This document shows, piece after piece, positions 47,559-57,683 of a stretch of 64,000 bases of DNA. Under the pieces are notes generated by a model. That model had not been told where the DNA came from, did not search any database, and saw nothing but the letters and a program-made list of their open reading frames with translations. The DNA is from Opitutus sp. (GTDB lineage: Bacteria; Verrucomicrobiota; Verrucomicrobiia; Opitutales; Opitutaceae). Numbering within the stretch: position 1 is the stretch's first letter; every line of letters starts with the position of its first letter. The translations under genes and the position numbers were made by a program. The DNA lies in contig JANPZY010000001.1 of assembly GCA_024707325.1 (NCBI GenBank), forward strand, positions 124,001-188,000, in the 5' to 3' direction.

Positions 47559-48194
47559 CTAGACTTTGGGGCGACGCGTCGCCGCGACCACGCGGTCCGG
47601 AAACATGTCGAGTTGGGCATCCTTCAGGAGATCGTAGTTCTTGAGGATGCGCATGACCTGGAGCGTGTCGCTCTTGGTGTAGTTTTGGTTCACTTCGATC
47701 TTCTCGAGCAAATCGAGCAGCATGGAGCGAAAGGAAATGATGGCATCGACACCGTTCTGCTTGAGCAACTCCACGCTCTGCGAGCGAAACGGCTCCGCGG
47801 TCGGCAGGCTCGGCAGCACGAGGATCTTGGTCAGCTCGGCCTCGCCTTCGCCGTCGGCCGTCGCGGGAAACAGCCGCGTCGCCTCCTTCAACACCTTCTC
47901 TTCGAGGAAACGAAAAATCTCCGGGCTGCTCTTCAGTATGCCCGGGGAGAACACGTTCGTGTGCCACGGCTTCACCGAGACGACCGCCCGCTGGATGAAC
48001 GGCAGCTCCGTCGAAAACAGGAAGAAATCCGGCCGCCGCGACCCGCGCTCCCACGCGGGATTGTAGACCAGCAGATCGATCTCCTCGTCGCCGCTCTTGC
48101 GGCGCGCGGTGACCTGATACTTGCGCACCTGGCGGACGAGAAAACCATTTTGCTCGAAATACTCGCGCACGATGCCTTCGTCGATGGCGGACAT
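47559..48194 (-). CDS. Conserved-looking protein of unknown function, 211 aa
   Basis: A soluble 211-residue protein without a signal peptide: MSAIDEGIVREYFEQNGFLV at the N-terminus, then KSGDEEIDLLVYNPA, RAVVSVKPWHTNVFSPGIL and a C-terminal helical part (MRILKNYDLL). The EEIDLLV...VVSVKPWH arrangement recalls PD-(D/E)XK nuclease-like folds (D-x-n then V-K), but this is tentative. It sits between aroB (62 nt) and lpxA (3 nt) on the same strand, so it is part of a housekeeping run. Not recognised as a named family. Confidence 0.6.
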   Translation of the reverse strand: MSAIDEGIVREYFEQNGFLVRQVRKYQVTARRKSGDEEIDLLVYNPAWERGSRRPDFFLFSTELPFIQRAVVSVKPWHTNVFSPGILKSSPEIFRFLEEKVLKEATRLFPATADGEGEAELTKILVLPSLPTAEPFRSQSVELLKQNGVDAIISFRSMLLDLLEKIEVNQNYTKSDTLQVMRILKNYDLLKDAQLDMFPDRVVAATRRPKV

Positions 48195-48256
48195 GCAGTG
48201 ACACTATCGCGGAAGCGCCTGCGAACGAAAGCGCGGATTTTTCGGGTGGCTGTGGC

Positions 48257-49342
48257 TTACGCCGCACCGACCTCGCGGAAGCACTCCTCCGCCAGCGTGG
48301 TCGGGATACCGTCGCGTGTAATGGCTTCACCAATACGCGCCATCACCACGAAACGCAGCACCCCGGCGCGGACCTTTTTATCACGGGCGGTCGCAGCCAT
48401 GAGTTCGGTCACCGCGAGAGGCTCACGCAGCCGGGACGGCAACGCATGAGCTTCGACCAGACGCTCGACCCGGCCGATCTCGCTCGCGTCGAGCAAGCCC
48501 AACCGATGCGAGAGACGCGTCGCGGCATTGAGGCCGATCGCCACCGCCTCTCCGTGCAAATAGGTGCCGTAGCCGGCGACCTGCTCGATCGCGTGCCCGA
48601 AGGTGTGGCCGAGATTGAGCAGCGCGCGGCCGCCCTCCTTCGCGAGTTCGCGCTCGTCGGCGGCGACGATCGCAGCCTTTTGCGCGCAGCAGCCGCGGAT
48701 AACTTCACCCAAGTCCGCACTCGTCGGTGTGAGGGGCTCCCGCTCGAGCCGCGCGACCAACGCCGCGTCACCGAGCAGCCCATACTTGATAATCTCAGCC
48801 GCGCCTGCCGCGAATTCGCGCGGCGGCAGCGACGAGAGGAAACGGGTGCCGATAAAAACCGCACGAGGTTGGTGAAAGGCGCCAACGAGGTTCTTGCCTG
48901 CCGTGATGTTGATGCCCGTTTTTCCACCGACCGAGCTGTCAACCATCGCGAGCAGAGTCGTCGGCACTTGGTAAAATTCGATTCCGCGCAGCCACGAGGC
49001 CGCCGCGAAACCCGCGAGATCGCCGATCACGCCGCCACCGACTGCCCATAGGGCACCCGTGCGGTCGATCCGATGCTCAGCCAGAAAATCCATAATGCGG
49101 CCAAATTCGGCCAACGACTTTGAGGACTCGCCCGGCGCGATCGCGAGCAGCGGCACATCGGCCCCGAACAGCTCCCGCAGCCGCGTTTCGTGCGCGGAAA
49201 GGACATTTTGGTCCGATACAACCGCGATTTTACGCCCTCCAGCCTGGAGGTCTGCGACCGTCTGCGCCGCGGCCGCGATGGCATCCACTTCAATGGAAAT
49301 GGGATAACTCCGCGTGCTTAGTGAAACCTGCAAAACGGGCAT
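48257..49342 (-). CDS. aroB: 3-dehydroquinate synthase
   Basis: A 361-residue shikimate-pathway enzyme converting DAHP to 3-dehydroquinate with NAD and zinc. Motifs are WAVGGGVIGDLAGFAAASWL, PTTLLAMVDSSVGGKTGI, GAAEIIKYGLL, LLNLGHTFGHAIEQ and LHGEAVAIG, including zinc ligands Glu, His and His. The length is normal. It is the first gene of the minus-strand run, and a divergent region of about 135 bp separates it from a TonB receptor gene. Confidence 0.97.
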   Translation of the reverse strand: MPVLQVSLSTRSYPISIEVDAIAAAAQTVADLQAGGRKIAVVSDQNVLSAHETRLRELFGADVPLLAIAPGESSKSLAEFGRIMDFLAEHRIDRTGALWAVGGGVIGDLAGFAAASWLRGIEFYQVPTTLLAMVDSSVGGKTGINITAGKNLVGAFHQPRAVFIGTRFLSSLPPREFAAGAAEIIKYGLLGDAALVARLEREPLTPTSADLGEVIRGCCAQKAAIVAADERELAKEGGRALLNLGHTFGHAIEQVAGYGTYLHGEAVAIGLNAATRLSHRLGLLDASEIGRVERLVEAHALPSRLREPLAVTELMAATARDKKVRAGVLRFVVMARIGEAITRDGIPTTLAEECFREVGAA

Positions 49343-49388
49343 GTCGCGTTAAACCGTTTGAAACCAAGCACGTCAATCATGTGTTTTA

Positions 49389-49411
49389 TTGAGACTGAGA
49401 TACCGTCTCAA
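49389..49411. promoter_or_regulatory. Fur-like operator upstream of the Fiu-type receptor
   Basis: TTGAGAC and GTCTCAA form a perfect 7-bp inverted repeat with a 9-nt spacer; the inner 19 bp have the geometry of the classical Fur box. A second related palindrome, TGAGATCGAGTCTCT, lies at 49426-49440. Both are within 90 nt of the receptor start at 49478. Iron repression by Fur is inferred. Confidence 0.5.
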
Positions 49412-49477
49412 CTTTCCTGTTGTAATGAGATCGAGTCTCTGCATCAAAGAAACCCTTCATTTCCCGCCTTACTACCA

Positions 49478-51727
49478 GTGAACAAACCGTCCGCATCTCT
49501 TCCCTCTTTCCTTCCCACGTCGGGTGCCCGCACGGCGCTCGCGGCCGTATGCGTCGCGCAGACTCTCGCCGGAGTGGCTCACGCCCGAACCGAGGAGACC
49601 GTCGGAGAGCCGACGCGGCTCGACCGCCTCACCGTGCAGGACCAGAAAGCGGACCGCCTGGCCTCTCCTAAATTCACCGAGCCGCTCCGCGATACGCCGC
49701 AAACGATCGCCGTGATTCCGAAGTCGGTTTACGTGGAGCAAGGCGCCACGTCCCTGCGCGATGTGTTGCGCAACACGCCGGGCATCACGTTCCAGGCCGG
49801 CGAAGGCGGCAACGCTCCGGGCGACAATCTCTTCATCCGCGGCTTCGGCGCGCGCAACGACGTGTTCATCGACGGCGTGCGCGACCCCGGCGTGCTTGCG
49901 CGCGACACGTTCAACGTCGAATCCGTTGAGGTCGCGAAGGGTCCGACGGGGGCCATCGCGGGTCGCGGCACCACCGGCGGCGCAGTTAATCAGGTGACGA
50001 AAAAACCGCATCTCGGCGACACGCGCGAAATCATCGCGACGGCCGGCAACGCCAGCTACGGCCGCGCGACCCTCGACGTGAACGAGGAACTCGCCCGCAG
50101 CCCGATCAAGGGCACCGCGGTGCGCGTCAACGCCGTGTGGACCGACGCAGGTGTCCCAGGACGCGATGTGATCAAGAACACCAACTGGGGCGTCGCGCCG
50201 TCGCTCGCGTTTGGTCTCGGCACACCGACCACGCTCACGCTCGGCTATGTGCACATGTCGCAGGACAACATCCTCGACCACGGTTTGCCGGGCACGCTGC
50301 CCGAGCGCGCACTCGCGGAAGGCAAAACCATTCAGGACCTCGATTGGTCGAACTTCTACGGTCTGCGTTCGCGCGACTACGAGAAGGTCGAGACCGACGC
50401 CGCGACCGCGATCATCGATCACACGATCAATTCCGATGTCCGTCTGCTGAACACCACGCGCTACGGTCGCAACCGTCGCGATGCGGTCGTCACTTCGCCT
50501 CGCGCCGCCACCCCGCTCAATGCCGCGACCGACCCCGGCTACGATCCGACCGTCGCGCAAATTCGCCGCACGGATGCGAAGTATCAGGAGCGCGCTGACG
50601 AGGTCATCGCGAACCAGACCAATCTCACGGCCAAATTCGATACCGGCACGGTGAAGCACACCGTCGTAACGGGCATCGAAGTGTCCCGCGAAGAACAGAA
50701 GAGCTGGGCTCGCACCGACACCTACGCCAATGGTCGCCCGCCCGTCACGGATCTCTACAACCCGAATCCGAACGACGCTTACCAACCTTCGATTGTGCGC
50801 ACCGGTGCACGCACGAGCGCTGTCGCGGACTCCGGCTCGGTCTACGCTTTCGACACGATCAAGTTCGGGTCGCAGTGGGAACTTTCCGGCGGCGCCCGCT
50901 GGGAGGTTTTCGATGTCGCCTACAAGTCCGTCCCCGCCACCGGCGCAGGCACGCCCGTGCAACGATTCCAGCGCTCCGACGACATGGTGAGCTGGCGAGC
51001 CGCGCTCCTCTACAAACCCGCGAAAAACGGCAGCGTTTACGCCGGCTACGGCACGTCCTTCAATCCCTCGGCTGACGGCTCTCAAGGCCTCACGCTCAGT
51101 GCAACGGGCAACAACAGCGCGAACCTCGCTCCGGAAAAGAACGACAGCGCCGAAATCGGCACGAAGTGGGATCTGCTCGGTGGCCGTCTCGCGACCACCG
51201 CCGCACTTTTCCGCACGGAGAAGACGAACGCTCGCACCACCGACTCCCTCGGCAACACCGTGCTCGCCGGCGAACAGCGCGTCGACGGCGTGGAGTTTGG
51301 CGTCACGGGCAACATCACCGACGACCTGACGGTGTTTAGCGGCTACGCCTACATGGACGGCGAAGTGCAATCCTCCGGCGTCCCTCAACAGGTCGATGCC
51401 GCGCTGCAATACGTCCCGCGTCAGACTTTCAACCTCTGGGCGACCTACCGCCTGCCCGCCAACTTCACGATTGGTGCGGGCGCGCAGTTTACCGATGGCT
51501 ATTTCTACGCGCTGCCCTCGGCGACGAATCCGACTCCGAACGAAGGTCTCGGCACGCGCTACTGGCTCTACAACGCCATGGCGTCCTACCAAGTGAACCG
51601 GCAGCTCACGCTGCGGCTCAACGTCAACAATCTCGCCAACGAGCGCTACATCGACCGCGGCAACGGCGGCCACGTGATCCCCGGCCCCGGTCGCAGCGTC
51701 CTCGTCTCCGCGACGCTCAACTTCTGA
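49478..51727 (+). CDS. TonB-dependent catecholate siderophore receptor (Fiu/PiuA type)
   Basis: A 749-residue outer-membrane receptor. GTG 49478 gives a signal sequence (ARTALAAVCVAQTLAGVAHA); the longer open frame upstream lies in the regulatory region. The plug domain contains LRDTPQTIAVIPKSVY, GDNLFIRGFGARNDVFIDG and VEVAKGPTGAIAGRG, and the barrel ends with SVLVSATLNF (terminal Phe). It is followed 15 nt later by a PiuC/YbiX-type hydroxylase, the same pairing as E. coli fiu-ybiX and Pseudomonas piuA-piuC, which supports a catechol-siderophore role. A Fur-like site lies upstream. Confidence 0.9.
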   Translation: MNKPSASLPSFLPTSGARTALAAVCVAQTLAGVAHARTEETVGEPTRLDRLTVQDQKADRLASPKFTEPLRDTPQTIAVIPKSVYVEQGATSLRDVLRNTPGITFQAGEGGNAPGDNLFIRGFGARNDVFIDGVRDPGVLARDTFNVESVEVAKGPTGAIAGRGTTGGAVNQVTKKPHLGDTREIIATAGNASYGRATLDVNEELARSPIKGTAVRVNAVWTDAGVPGRDVIKNTNWGVAPSLAFGLGTPTTLTLGYVHMSQDNILDHGLPGTLPERALAEGKTIQDLDWSNFYGLRSRDYEKVETDAATAIIDHTINSDVRLLNTTRYGRNRRDAVVTSPRAATPLNAATDPGYDPTVAQIRRTDAKYQERADEVIANQTNLTAKFDTGTVKHTVVTGIEVSREEQKSWARTDTYANGRPPVTDLYNPNPNDAYQPSIVRTGARTSAVADSGSVYAFDTIKFGSQWELSGGARWEVFDVAYKSVPATGAGTPVQRFQRSDDMVSWRAALLYKPAKNGSVYAGYGTSFNPSADGSQGLTLSATGNNSANLAPEKNDSAEIGTKWDLLGGRLATTAALFRTEKTNARTTDSLGNTVLAGEQRVDGVEFGVTGNITDDLTVFSGYAYMDGEVQSSGVPQQVDAALQYVPRQTFNLWATYRLPANFTIGAGAQFTDGYFYALPSATNPTPNEGLGTRYWLYNAMASYQVNRQLTLRLNVNNLANERYIDRGNGGHVIPGPGRSVLVSATLNF

Positions 51728-51742
51728 TCCGGAGCTTCCACG

Positions 51743-52423
51743 ATGATTCTCGCCATTCCAGACGTTCTCAAACCGGAGCAACTCGCGGAGGCGCGCCGCC
51801 TCCTTGAGGCCGCCGAGTGGGTCGACGGCAAGGTCACCGCCGGCCACCAGGGCGCTCGTGTGAAGGACAATCAACAGATCCCCGCCGAGCACCCCGTGGC
51901 CCGTCAGGTGGGCGAAATGCTCCTGCGGGCTTTGAGCCAGAATGCGCTCTTCATGTCCGCGGCGCTGCCGCTGCACATCCTGCCGCCGATGTTCAACCGC
52001 TATTCGGGCGGCCAACAGTTCGGCACGCACGTCGATGGATCGATCCGCCAGATTCCGGGCACGCCGCACCGCATCCGCACAGACGTTTCCTGCACGTTCT
52101 TTTTCGCCGGCCCCGAGGAATACGACGGCGGTGAACTGGTGATCGAGGATACCTACGGCGCGAAGAGCGTGAAGCTCCCCGCCGGTCACATGATCCTCTA
52201 TCCGTCGACGAGTCTGCACCACGTCACGCCGGTGACGCGTGGCACGCGCCTCTGCTCGTTCTTCTGGCTGCAGAGCATGATCCGCGAGGATGCGCGTCGC
52301 GCGCTCCTCTTCGATCTCGACGTCGGCATCCAGCGCGTGGGCGCCTCCCAGCCCGGCCACCCGGGCGTGGTCCAGCTCACCGGCGTTTATCACAACCTGC
52401 TCCGCCAGTGGGCGGAGATGTAA
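51743..52423 (+). CDS. piuC: PKHD-type Fe(II)/2-oxoglutarate hydroxylase (PiuC/YbiX)
   Basis: A 226-residue dioxygenase of normal length. It shows [10 protein letters not shown] (HxD iron ligands), [19 protein letters not shown], and the distal His and 2OG-binding Arg in [14 protein letters not shown]. Homologues accompany siderophore receptors; their substrate is unknown. Coupled to the receptor upstream by 15 nt and to the TPR gene downstream by 22 nt. Confidence 0.92.
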   Translation: MILAIPDVLKPEQLAEARRLLEAAEWVDGKVTAGHQGARVKDNQQIPAEHPVARQVGEMLLRALSQNALFMSAALPLHILPPMFNRYSGGQQFGTHVDGSIRQIPGTPHRIRTDVSCTFFFAGPEEYDGGELVIEDTYGAKSVKLPAGHMILYPSTSLHHVTPVTRGTRLCSFFWLQSMIREDARRALLFDLDVGIQRVGASQPGHPGVVQLTGVYHNLLRQWAEM

Positions 52424-52445
52424 CCGCGCCGCCCATATCCGGAAA

Positions 52446-53478
52446 ATGGATACAGCAGACATCGTCAATTCGGCCACGCTGTGGCTGCGCCGCGGCCGCG
52501 AGGCCGAAGCGCAGGGAACCGAGTTTGGCCTGTCTGCCGCTCTCCATTGCTACGAACAGGCGCGCGCAACGGTTCTCGGAGGTTCGCAGCCCGCTGCGCT
52601 CCGCCTGCACGCCCTTGCCTGCATGAACTGCGGCAACGTGCTCCAGCGGTTCGCCGATTCCGGCCGCCAGCAGGCTGCGATCAGCGCTTACGACGAAGCG
52701 ATCGCCGGCCTGACGAGGCTCGCCGTCGACGCCGAACCCGAAGTGCGCAATCAGCTCGGCGCCGCCTGGCTCAACCGCGGCCACGCGCTCCAGCAACCGG
52801 GCCCGATTGCCAATCCCGCCGAGGCGGTCCGCAGTCATCGCGAGGCGATCGCGGTGCTCGCCACGCTGCCGCGCGATTCCGCGCTCCCCTATCGCGCCAA
52901 TCTCACCGGCGCGTGGATCAATCTCGCGGACGCGCTGCTCGCCTTGCAAAGCGACGATCATCTCGTCGAAGCGCGCTCAGCCGCCGAACAAGCGCTCGCA
53001 CTCGCCGCCGACGAAGCCGAGCGCAGCGCGTTGTTCGCCGAACTTTCGCTCATGGGGCGACGCGCCCAGTTGATGGCCCTCGCCCGCCTGTTGGTCGTGC
53101 GGCCGCAACCCGAACTCGTCGGCCTGACCAGCGATGCGATCGACGAGGGCCTCGCGCTGGCCCGCCATTGGGAAATCGCCGGTGTGCAACCGCTGCGTCC
53201 GTTCGCCGTGCGGTTGTTTCGTGTCGGCGTGGGTTTTTACCGGCGCCACCAGCCTCACTTTCTCGCCGAGTTCATCCTCGAGACCATCGGCTCCGATGCT
53301 CCGCCCGCGTGGCAGCAAGACTCCGATCTCACCGAGATCGCTCGCCAAACCATCGAAGCCACGCTCCGCGATCTCTCGGAAGCCCGCGTGCTCGTCGCCG
53401 GCGAGATTACGACCGAGCGACTGCTCGAGACGCGTCGCGCTCTCAGCGATGCCGCGGCCCGCCTTTTTCCAGATCTAG
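52446..53478 (+). CDS. TPR-like helical protein, apparent run-on into the next gene
   Basis: About 344 residues of helical repeat: ATLWLRRGREAEAQG, GNVLQRFADSGRQQAAISAYDEAI, AAWLNRGHALQQ, WINLADALLAL, typical of TPR-like units. No stop exists in this frame before the following receptor, whose start and signal peptide begin at 53481. If the five-T run at 53464-53468 had four T, the frame would end at TAG 53476-53478, just before that start. A frameshift error is therefore more likely than a fusion with an internal signal peptide. Cytoplasmic; function unknown, possibly accessory to PiuC. Confidence 0.6.
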
Positions 53479-53480
53479 TC

Positions 53481-55611
53481 ATGAAACCCAACCCGTCCTC
53501 CTCTGCGTCGAAATTCGCAGGCGTCCGCCACTCCGCGGCCCTTGCCCTGCTCGCCGTCTTCTGTCTCGGCGCGGTCTCTGCGACCGCTCAGTCAGACGAC
53601 GCTTCGGTGGTGCTCGAGAAATTCGATGTCACCGCGAAGCGCGAGCACCGCACCTCCAAGGGTGCGACCAATCTCCCGCTGACGATCAAGGACACGCCTC
53701 AGACGATCAGCACGATCGAACAAGACGTCATGCGCGACTTCGCGACGACCGACGTCAATGAAGCGCTGCGACTCGGCACCGGCATCACCGTCGATGCTTG
53801 GGAAACCAACCGCACGTCCTACAGCTCGCGCGGTTTCGACATCATGCTCACGCAGGTCGACGGCCTCGGCATGACCAACGACTGGGGTCTCGTCGTCGGC
53901 CAGCAGGACACCTACCTTTTCGACCGCATCGAGCTGATCCGCGGCGCCAACGGTCTCCTCACGGGCGTCGGCAATGCCTCCGGCACGATCAACTACGTGC
54001 GCAAGCGCCCGATTAACTACAACCGCGGCGAGATCATCGTCCGCGGCGGCTCGCACGATCTCTGGCGCGCCGCGCTCGACTACAACCAAGTCCTCACCGA
54101 GTCCGGCACCTGGGCCGGTCGCGTGGTCGTCGCGCACGAAGACAAGGATTCCTACCTGCGTGGTTTGCAGGATCGACGCACCACCGTCTATGGCGTGGTC
54201 GAAGGCCAAGTCGGCACCGCCGGCGCACTCACCGTTGGTTTCTCCTACGCCGATTCGCTGCAGCGCTCGCCCATGTGGGGTTCGCTGACACTCATGCGGG
54301 CCGACGGCACGCAGCTCGAATTCGATTCGTCCGCTTCGACTTCGCAGGACTGGGCCCGTTGGGACCTGAAGTCCGCGAACGCCTTCGTCGAGTATGTGCA
54401 CACGTTCTCCCCCGACTGGGAAGCCAAGCTCACCTACAATCACCGCACTGGCGACGAAGGCGTGAAGCTCTTCTACGCCTACACGTTTACCGGCTACCTC
54501 AATAACGACAACACCGGCCTCGTCGGCTGGCCCTATCGCAGCGATTCCGAATCCAAGGCCGACATCGTCGACGCCAACGTCGTCGGTCACTTCAACGCCT
54601 TCGGGCGCCGTCATGAGCTGATCCTCGGTCTCGCGCTCTCGAAGCAGGACACCTACTCCGAAGCCTACAACATCGTCAGCGCTCCCAGTTCCGATCTTCC
54701 CGCCTTCCCCTACAACGGCGCCGTCTACGCCGAACCGGTTTGGGGCGACACCTACGTTTCCGCGGACGGCGAACAGAAGCTTGCCCGCGTCTACGCTGCG
54801 ACCCGCCTCGCGCTCACCGACCGCCTCAAGGCCATCGCCGGCCTCAACGCCATCAACCTCAAGCGCGACGGCACCTCGATCTACGGCGGCGGCGTCAATC
54901 TCGACAACGAAACCACCGAAAAGGTCAGCCCCTACGCCGGCCTCACGTTCGATCTCACCTCCGACGCGCTCGTTTACGCCTCCTACTCCGACATCTTCGC
55001 GGCTCAGGACCAGCGCGACGTAAACGGACGTTTTCTCGCCCCGATGAAAGGCGTCAACGTCGAGGTCGGTGCGAAAGCCGAGTGGCTCGATCGCCGCCTT
55101 CTCACGACGGTCGCGTTCTTCAACGCGGAGCAAAAAGGGCCTCGCCACCGAAGCCGGCTTCGACCCGATCGCTCAGCAATCCTACTACGAGCCCAAGGAC
55201 GTGAAGTCGCGCGGCTTCGAGCTGGAAGTCATCGGCCGCATCGGCGCCAACACGAACCTCTCCGCCGGTTTCACCCGCATGGAGCTCACCGGTCCCGACG
55301 GCAACGACATCTACGAATGGATCCCGCGCACGATCTTCAGCCTGCGCGCCGACACGCGTCTGCCCGGCTTGCCCAAGCTCAAGTTCGGCGCCGGCCTCCG
55401 CTGGCAATCCGACGTCTTCAAAATCGGCAGCGTCCGCCAGGATTCATACCTGCTGGTCAACGCGTTCGCCGCTTACGAGCTGACGAAGGACGCCACGATC
55501 CGCCTCAACGTCGACAACATCACCGACGAGAAATACCTGCGCACCGTCCAGTTTGGTGCCATCTACGGTGCGACGCGTCAGTTCTCAGTCGCGTTGGAAT
55601 ACAAACTCTAA
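53481..55611 (+). CDS. TonB-dependent siderophore receptor, one frameshift
   Basis: A receptor of about 709 residues. Signal peptide HSAALALLAVFCLGAVSATAQ, then plug motifs LPLTIKDTPQTISTIEQ, SYSSRGFDIMLTQVDG and FDRIELIRGANGLLTGVGNASGT, as in ferric pyoverdine/coprogen-type receptors (FpvA/FhuE). After FFNAEQK near 55135 one extra A in a run of five shifts the frame; the C-terminal strands continue in the other frame (GLATEAGFDPIAQQSYYEP ... QFSVALEYKL) to the stop at 55609-55611. The terminal residue is Leu rather than Phe. Followed by a PepSY-TM gene, likely a ferric-siderophore reductase. Confidence 0.87.
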
Positions 55612-55682
55612 ATAGTCATCACACTCCCTCCGGTCTCCCGCAATCCGTCGCGGGGGACCGCTCCGTTTCCCACCTCCCTTCC

Positions 55683-56807
55683 ATGCGCAAACGTCTCTGG
55701 CAAATTCACTCTTGGGCCGGGCTCATCGCCGGCCTCGGCCTCCTGCTCATCGGCGTGAGCGGCAGTTTCCTGGTGTTTCACGAGGAGTTGGAAAACGTCT
55801 TCAATCCTTCTCTCGCGCTCGTCGAGCCCACCGAAGCCGGACGCCTCCCGCTCGACACGCTGCTCGCCGACGCAAAACGCCAGCTGCCCGATCACGAAAT
55901 CACCGGCTGGCTGCCGCGCTACGAAGAGCCTCACTCCGCCGACGTCCTCTACGTCATAGAGCGCGACGACAACAAGTGGCTGATCGCCACACTCAATCCC
56001 TACACCGGTCAGCTGCTCGCCTCTCCGCGACTCGGCACCACGACTTTCACCGGCTGGATGCTCGATCTGCACTACGCGTTTTTCGCCGACCACGTCGGCA
56101 TGATCGCGGTGGGCCTCCTCGGCCTTCTCCTCTGCGTGCTCGGCGTCACCGGCGTGTGGATCTACCGCGAGTTTTGGAAGAACTTCTTCACCTTCCGCTG
56201 GGGACGCGGTGCGCGTATCCTGTTTTCCGATACGCACAAGTTCCTCGGCATCACCTCCGTCGTGTTCAACCTCATCGTCGGCTTCACCGGCGCATATTGG
56301 AATATCACCCACGTCCTCTTCGAATTCATCAACGGCGAATACGAACAATCGAAGATCGAGACCCGCCTTTACTCCGACAGCCTTTCGCTCGACGCCCTTG
56401 CCGCCGACGCCGCGCAGCGCCTCCCCGGTTTCCGCGGCAACTACATCTCCATGCCCTTCGATCCCGCCGCGGCCGCGATCACATTCTGGGGCGCGATTGA
56501 GCCGCGCGGTCCGTTCACCGGTCCCTATGGCAGCACGGTCGTTTACGACCCGCAGACCGGCGAACACAAGTCGACGACCGACCTCCGTGCGCAGGGCTGG
56601 TGGACGCGCTTCGCCGATACGTTCACCCCGCTGCACTATGGCACCTTTGGCGGGCTCACCGTGAAAATCCTCTGGTGCATCGGCGGCCTCACGCCGGGCG
56701 CGCTCGGCGTCTCCGGCTTCTGCATCTGGTGGCTCCGCCAGCGTCGGCGCGCCGCGCAACCGCTCGCGGCGAAACAACCCGAACTCGTCGCGGAGGAAAT
56801 CGCCTGA
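55683..56807 (+). CDS. PepSY-TM protein, putative ferric-siderophore reductase
   Basis: A 374-residue inner-membrane protein: WQIHSWAGLIAGLGLLLIGV (helix 1 with His), a periplasmic PepSY-like domain (LYVIERDDNKWLIATLNPYTGQ), then VGLLGLLLCVLGVTGVWIYR and two further spans, with conserved His in DLHYAFFADH, DTHKFLG and PLHYGTFGG. Such proteins (FoxB, FhuF-like partners) accompany siderophore receptors and may reduce imported iron via heme-binding histidines. Start ATG 55683, 71 nt after the receptor. One of three paralogues in this region. Confidence 0.8.
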   Translation: MRKRLWQIHSWAGLIAGLGLLLIGVSGSFLVFHEELENVFNPSLALVEPTEAGRLPLDTLLADAKRQLPDHEITGWLPRYEEPHSADVLYVIERDDNKWLIATLNPYTGQLLASPRLGTTTFTGWMLDLHYAFFADHVGMIAVGLLGLLLCVLGVTGVWIYREFWKNFFTFRWGRGARILFSDTHKFLGITSVVFNLIVGFTGAYWNITHVLFEFINGEYEQSKIETRLYSDSLSLDALAADAAQRLPGFRGNYISMPFDPAAAAITFWGAIEPRGPFTGPYGSTVVYDPQTGEHKSTTDLRAQGWWTRFADTFTPLHYGTFGGLTVKILWCIGGLTPGALGVSGFCIWWLRQRRRAAQPLAAKQPELVAEEIA

Positions 56808-56826
56808 TCGATCCCGCGGCTTCGCC

Positions 56827-57636
56827 GTGTTTTCGCCGACCTCCACGTCTTTCGCGCATGCGCAGGAAATCCTTCCCGGCCTGACGCTGTATTGGCGTGA
56901 GGCCGGATTGCCCGAACTGCAGGGCGACAGCGCCGCGAACTTTCTTTTTCAACTCTCTCCCCACGGAGGGCGCATGACGCTGCATCGCTCGCCCACCTCG
57001 TGGGATGCGGCCGATTTCGAGTTTCACGCCGCCATCTCGCTCTCCGGCGAAGCGCTCGCGCGGCAGCTCGATTCCGACGCCAGTCCGGGCGCCGAGGAGC
57101 TCCGGCGATTCGTTTCCGGCCCGGCCGACGACACGCCTCTCGAGCGTAGTCTCACTCCCACCGCACGGCTCGCGCTCGAGTCGATTCGCCGCTGCCCCTT
57201 CGTCGGCGCCTGCCGCACCTTCGCGCTCTCCGCGCGCGCCAACGACCTATTGGTCGAGTTTCTGTCCACGCTGAGCATCGCGCCCGCGCGTCCCGCCCCG
57301 ACACTCGCCACCCTCACCGCGCGCATCGAAGCCGCCGCCGCGCGACTACGCGAAGAAATCGAGCATCCGCCTTCGCTCACCGCTCTCGCCCGTCACGTCG
57401 GACTCAGCGAATCGACGCTCAAGCGCGGCTTTCATCAGGTTTTTGGCACCACGCCTTTCGGCTATCTGCGCGCGCGCCGCATGGACCGCGCCCGCGAGCT
57501 CCTCGAAGCCGGCACCGCCACCGTGCTCGAAGCCGCTGCGCTCGTCGGCTACAGCAACCCCTCGAATTTCGCCGCCGCGTTCCGCGCCCAATTCGGCCTC
57601 AACCCCAAAGAATACCAACTCAGCGCGCGCACCTGA
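56827..57636 (+). CDS. AraC-family transcriptional regulator (PchR type)
   Basis: A 269-residue regulator starting at GTG 56827. The C-terminal DNA-binding domain has two HTH motifs: LTALARHVGLSESTLKRGFHQVFG and VLEAAALVGYSNPSNFAAAFRAQFG, then NPKEYQL. The N-terminal half resembles PchR-like siderophore sensors (FLFQLSPHGG...). It lies 19 nt after a PepSY-TM gene and probably activates the neighbouring receptor genes when ferric siderophore is sensed. That role is inferred from context. Confidence 0.88.
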   Translation: MFSPTSTSFAHAQEILPGLTLYWREAGLPELQGDSAANFLFQLSPHGGRMTLHRSPTSWDAADFEFHAAISLSGEALARQLDSDASPGAEELRRFVSGPADDTPLERSLTPTARLALESIRRCPFVGACRTFALSARANDLLVEFLSTLSIAPARPAPTLATLTARIEAAAARLREEIEHPPSLTALARHVGLSESTLKRGFHQVFGTTPFGYLRARRMDRARELLEAGTATVLEAAALVGYSNPSNFAAAFRAQFGLNPKEYQLSART

Positions 57637-57683
57637 TTCGACCGGGCGGCCGACGCTTTCCGCCCTGCTTTTTCTCACTCACG

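Noticed and set aside
49472..52477. 1001-codon open frame on the minus strand
   Set aside because: Antisense to the receptor and piuC genes, which have full family motifs; composition is typical of shadow frames.
52290..56807. A single 1505-residue protein
   Set aside because: The open frame joins a TPR protein, a receptor with its own signal peptide, out-of-frame sequence and a PepSY protein; it results from indels and frame coincidence.
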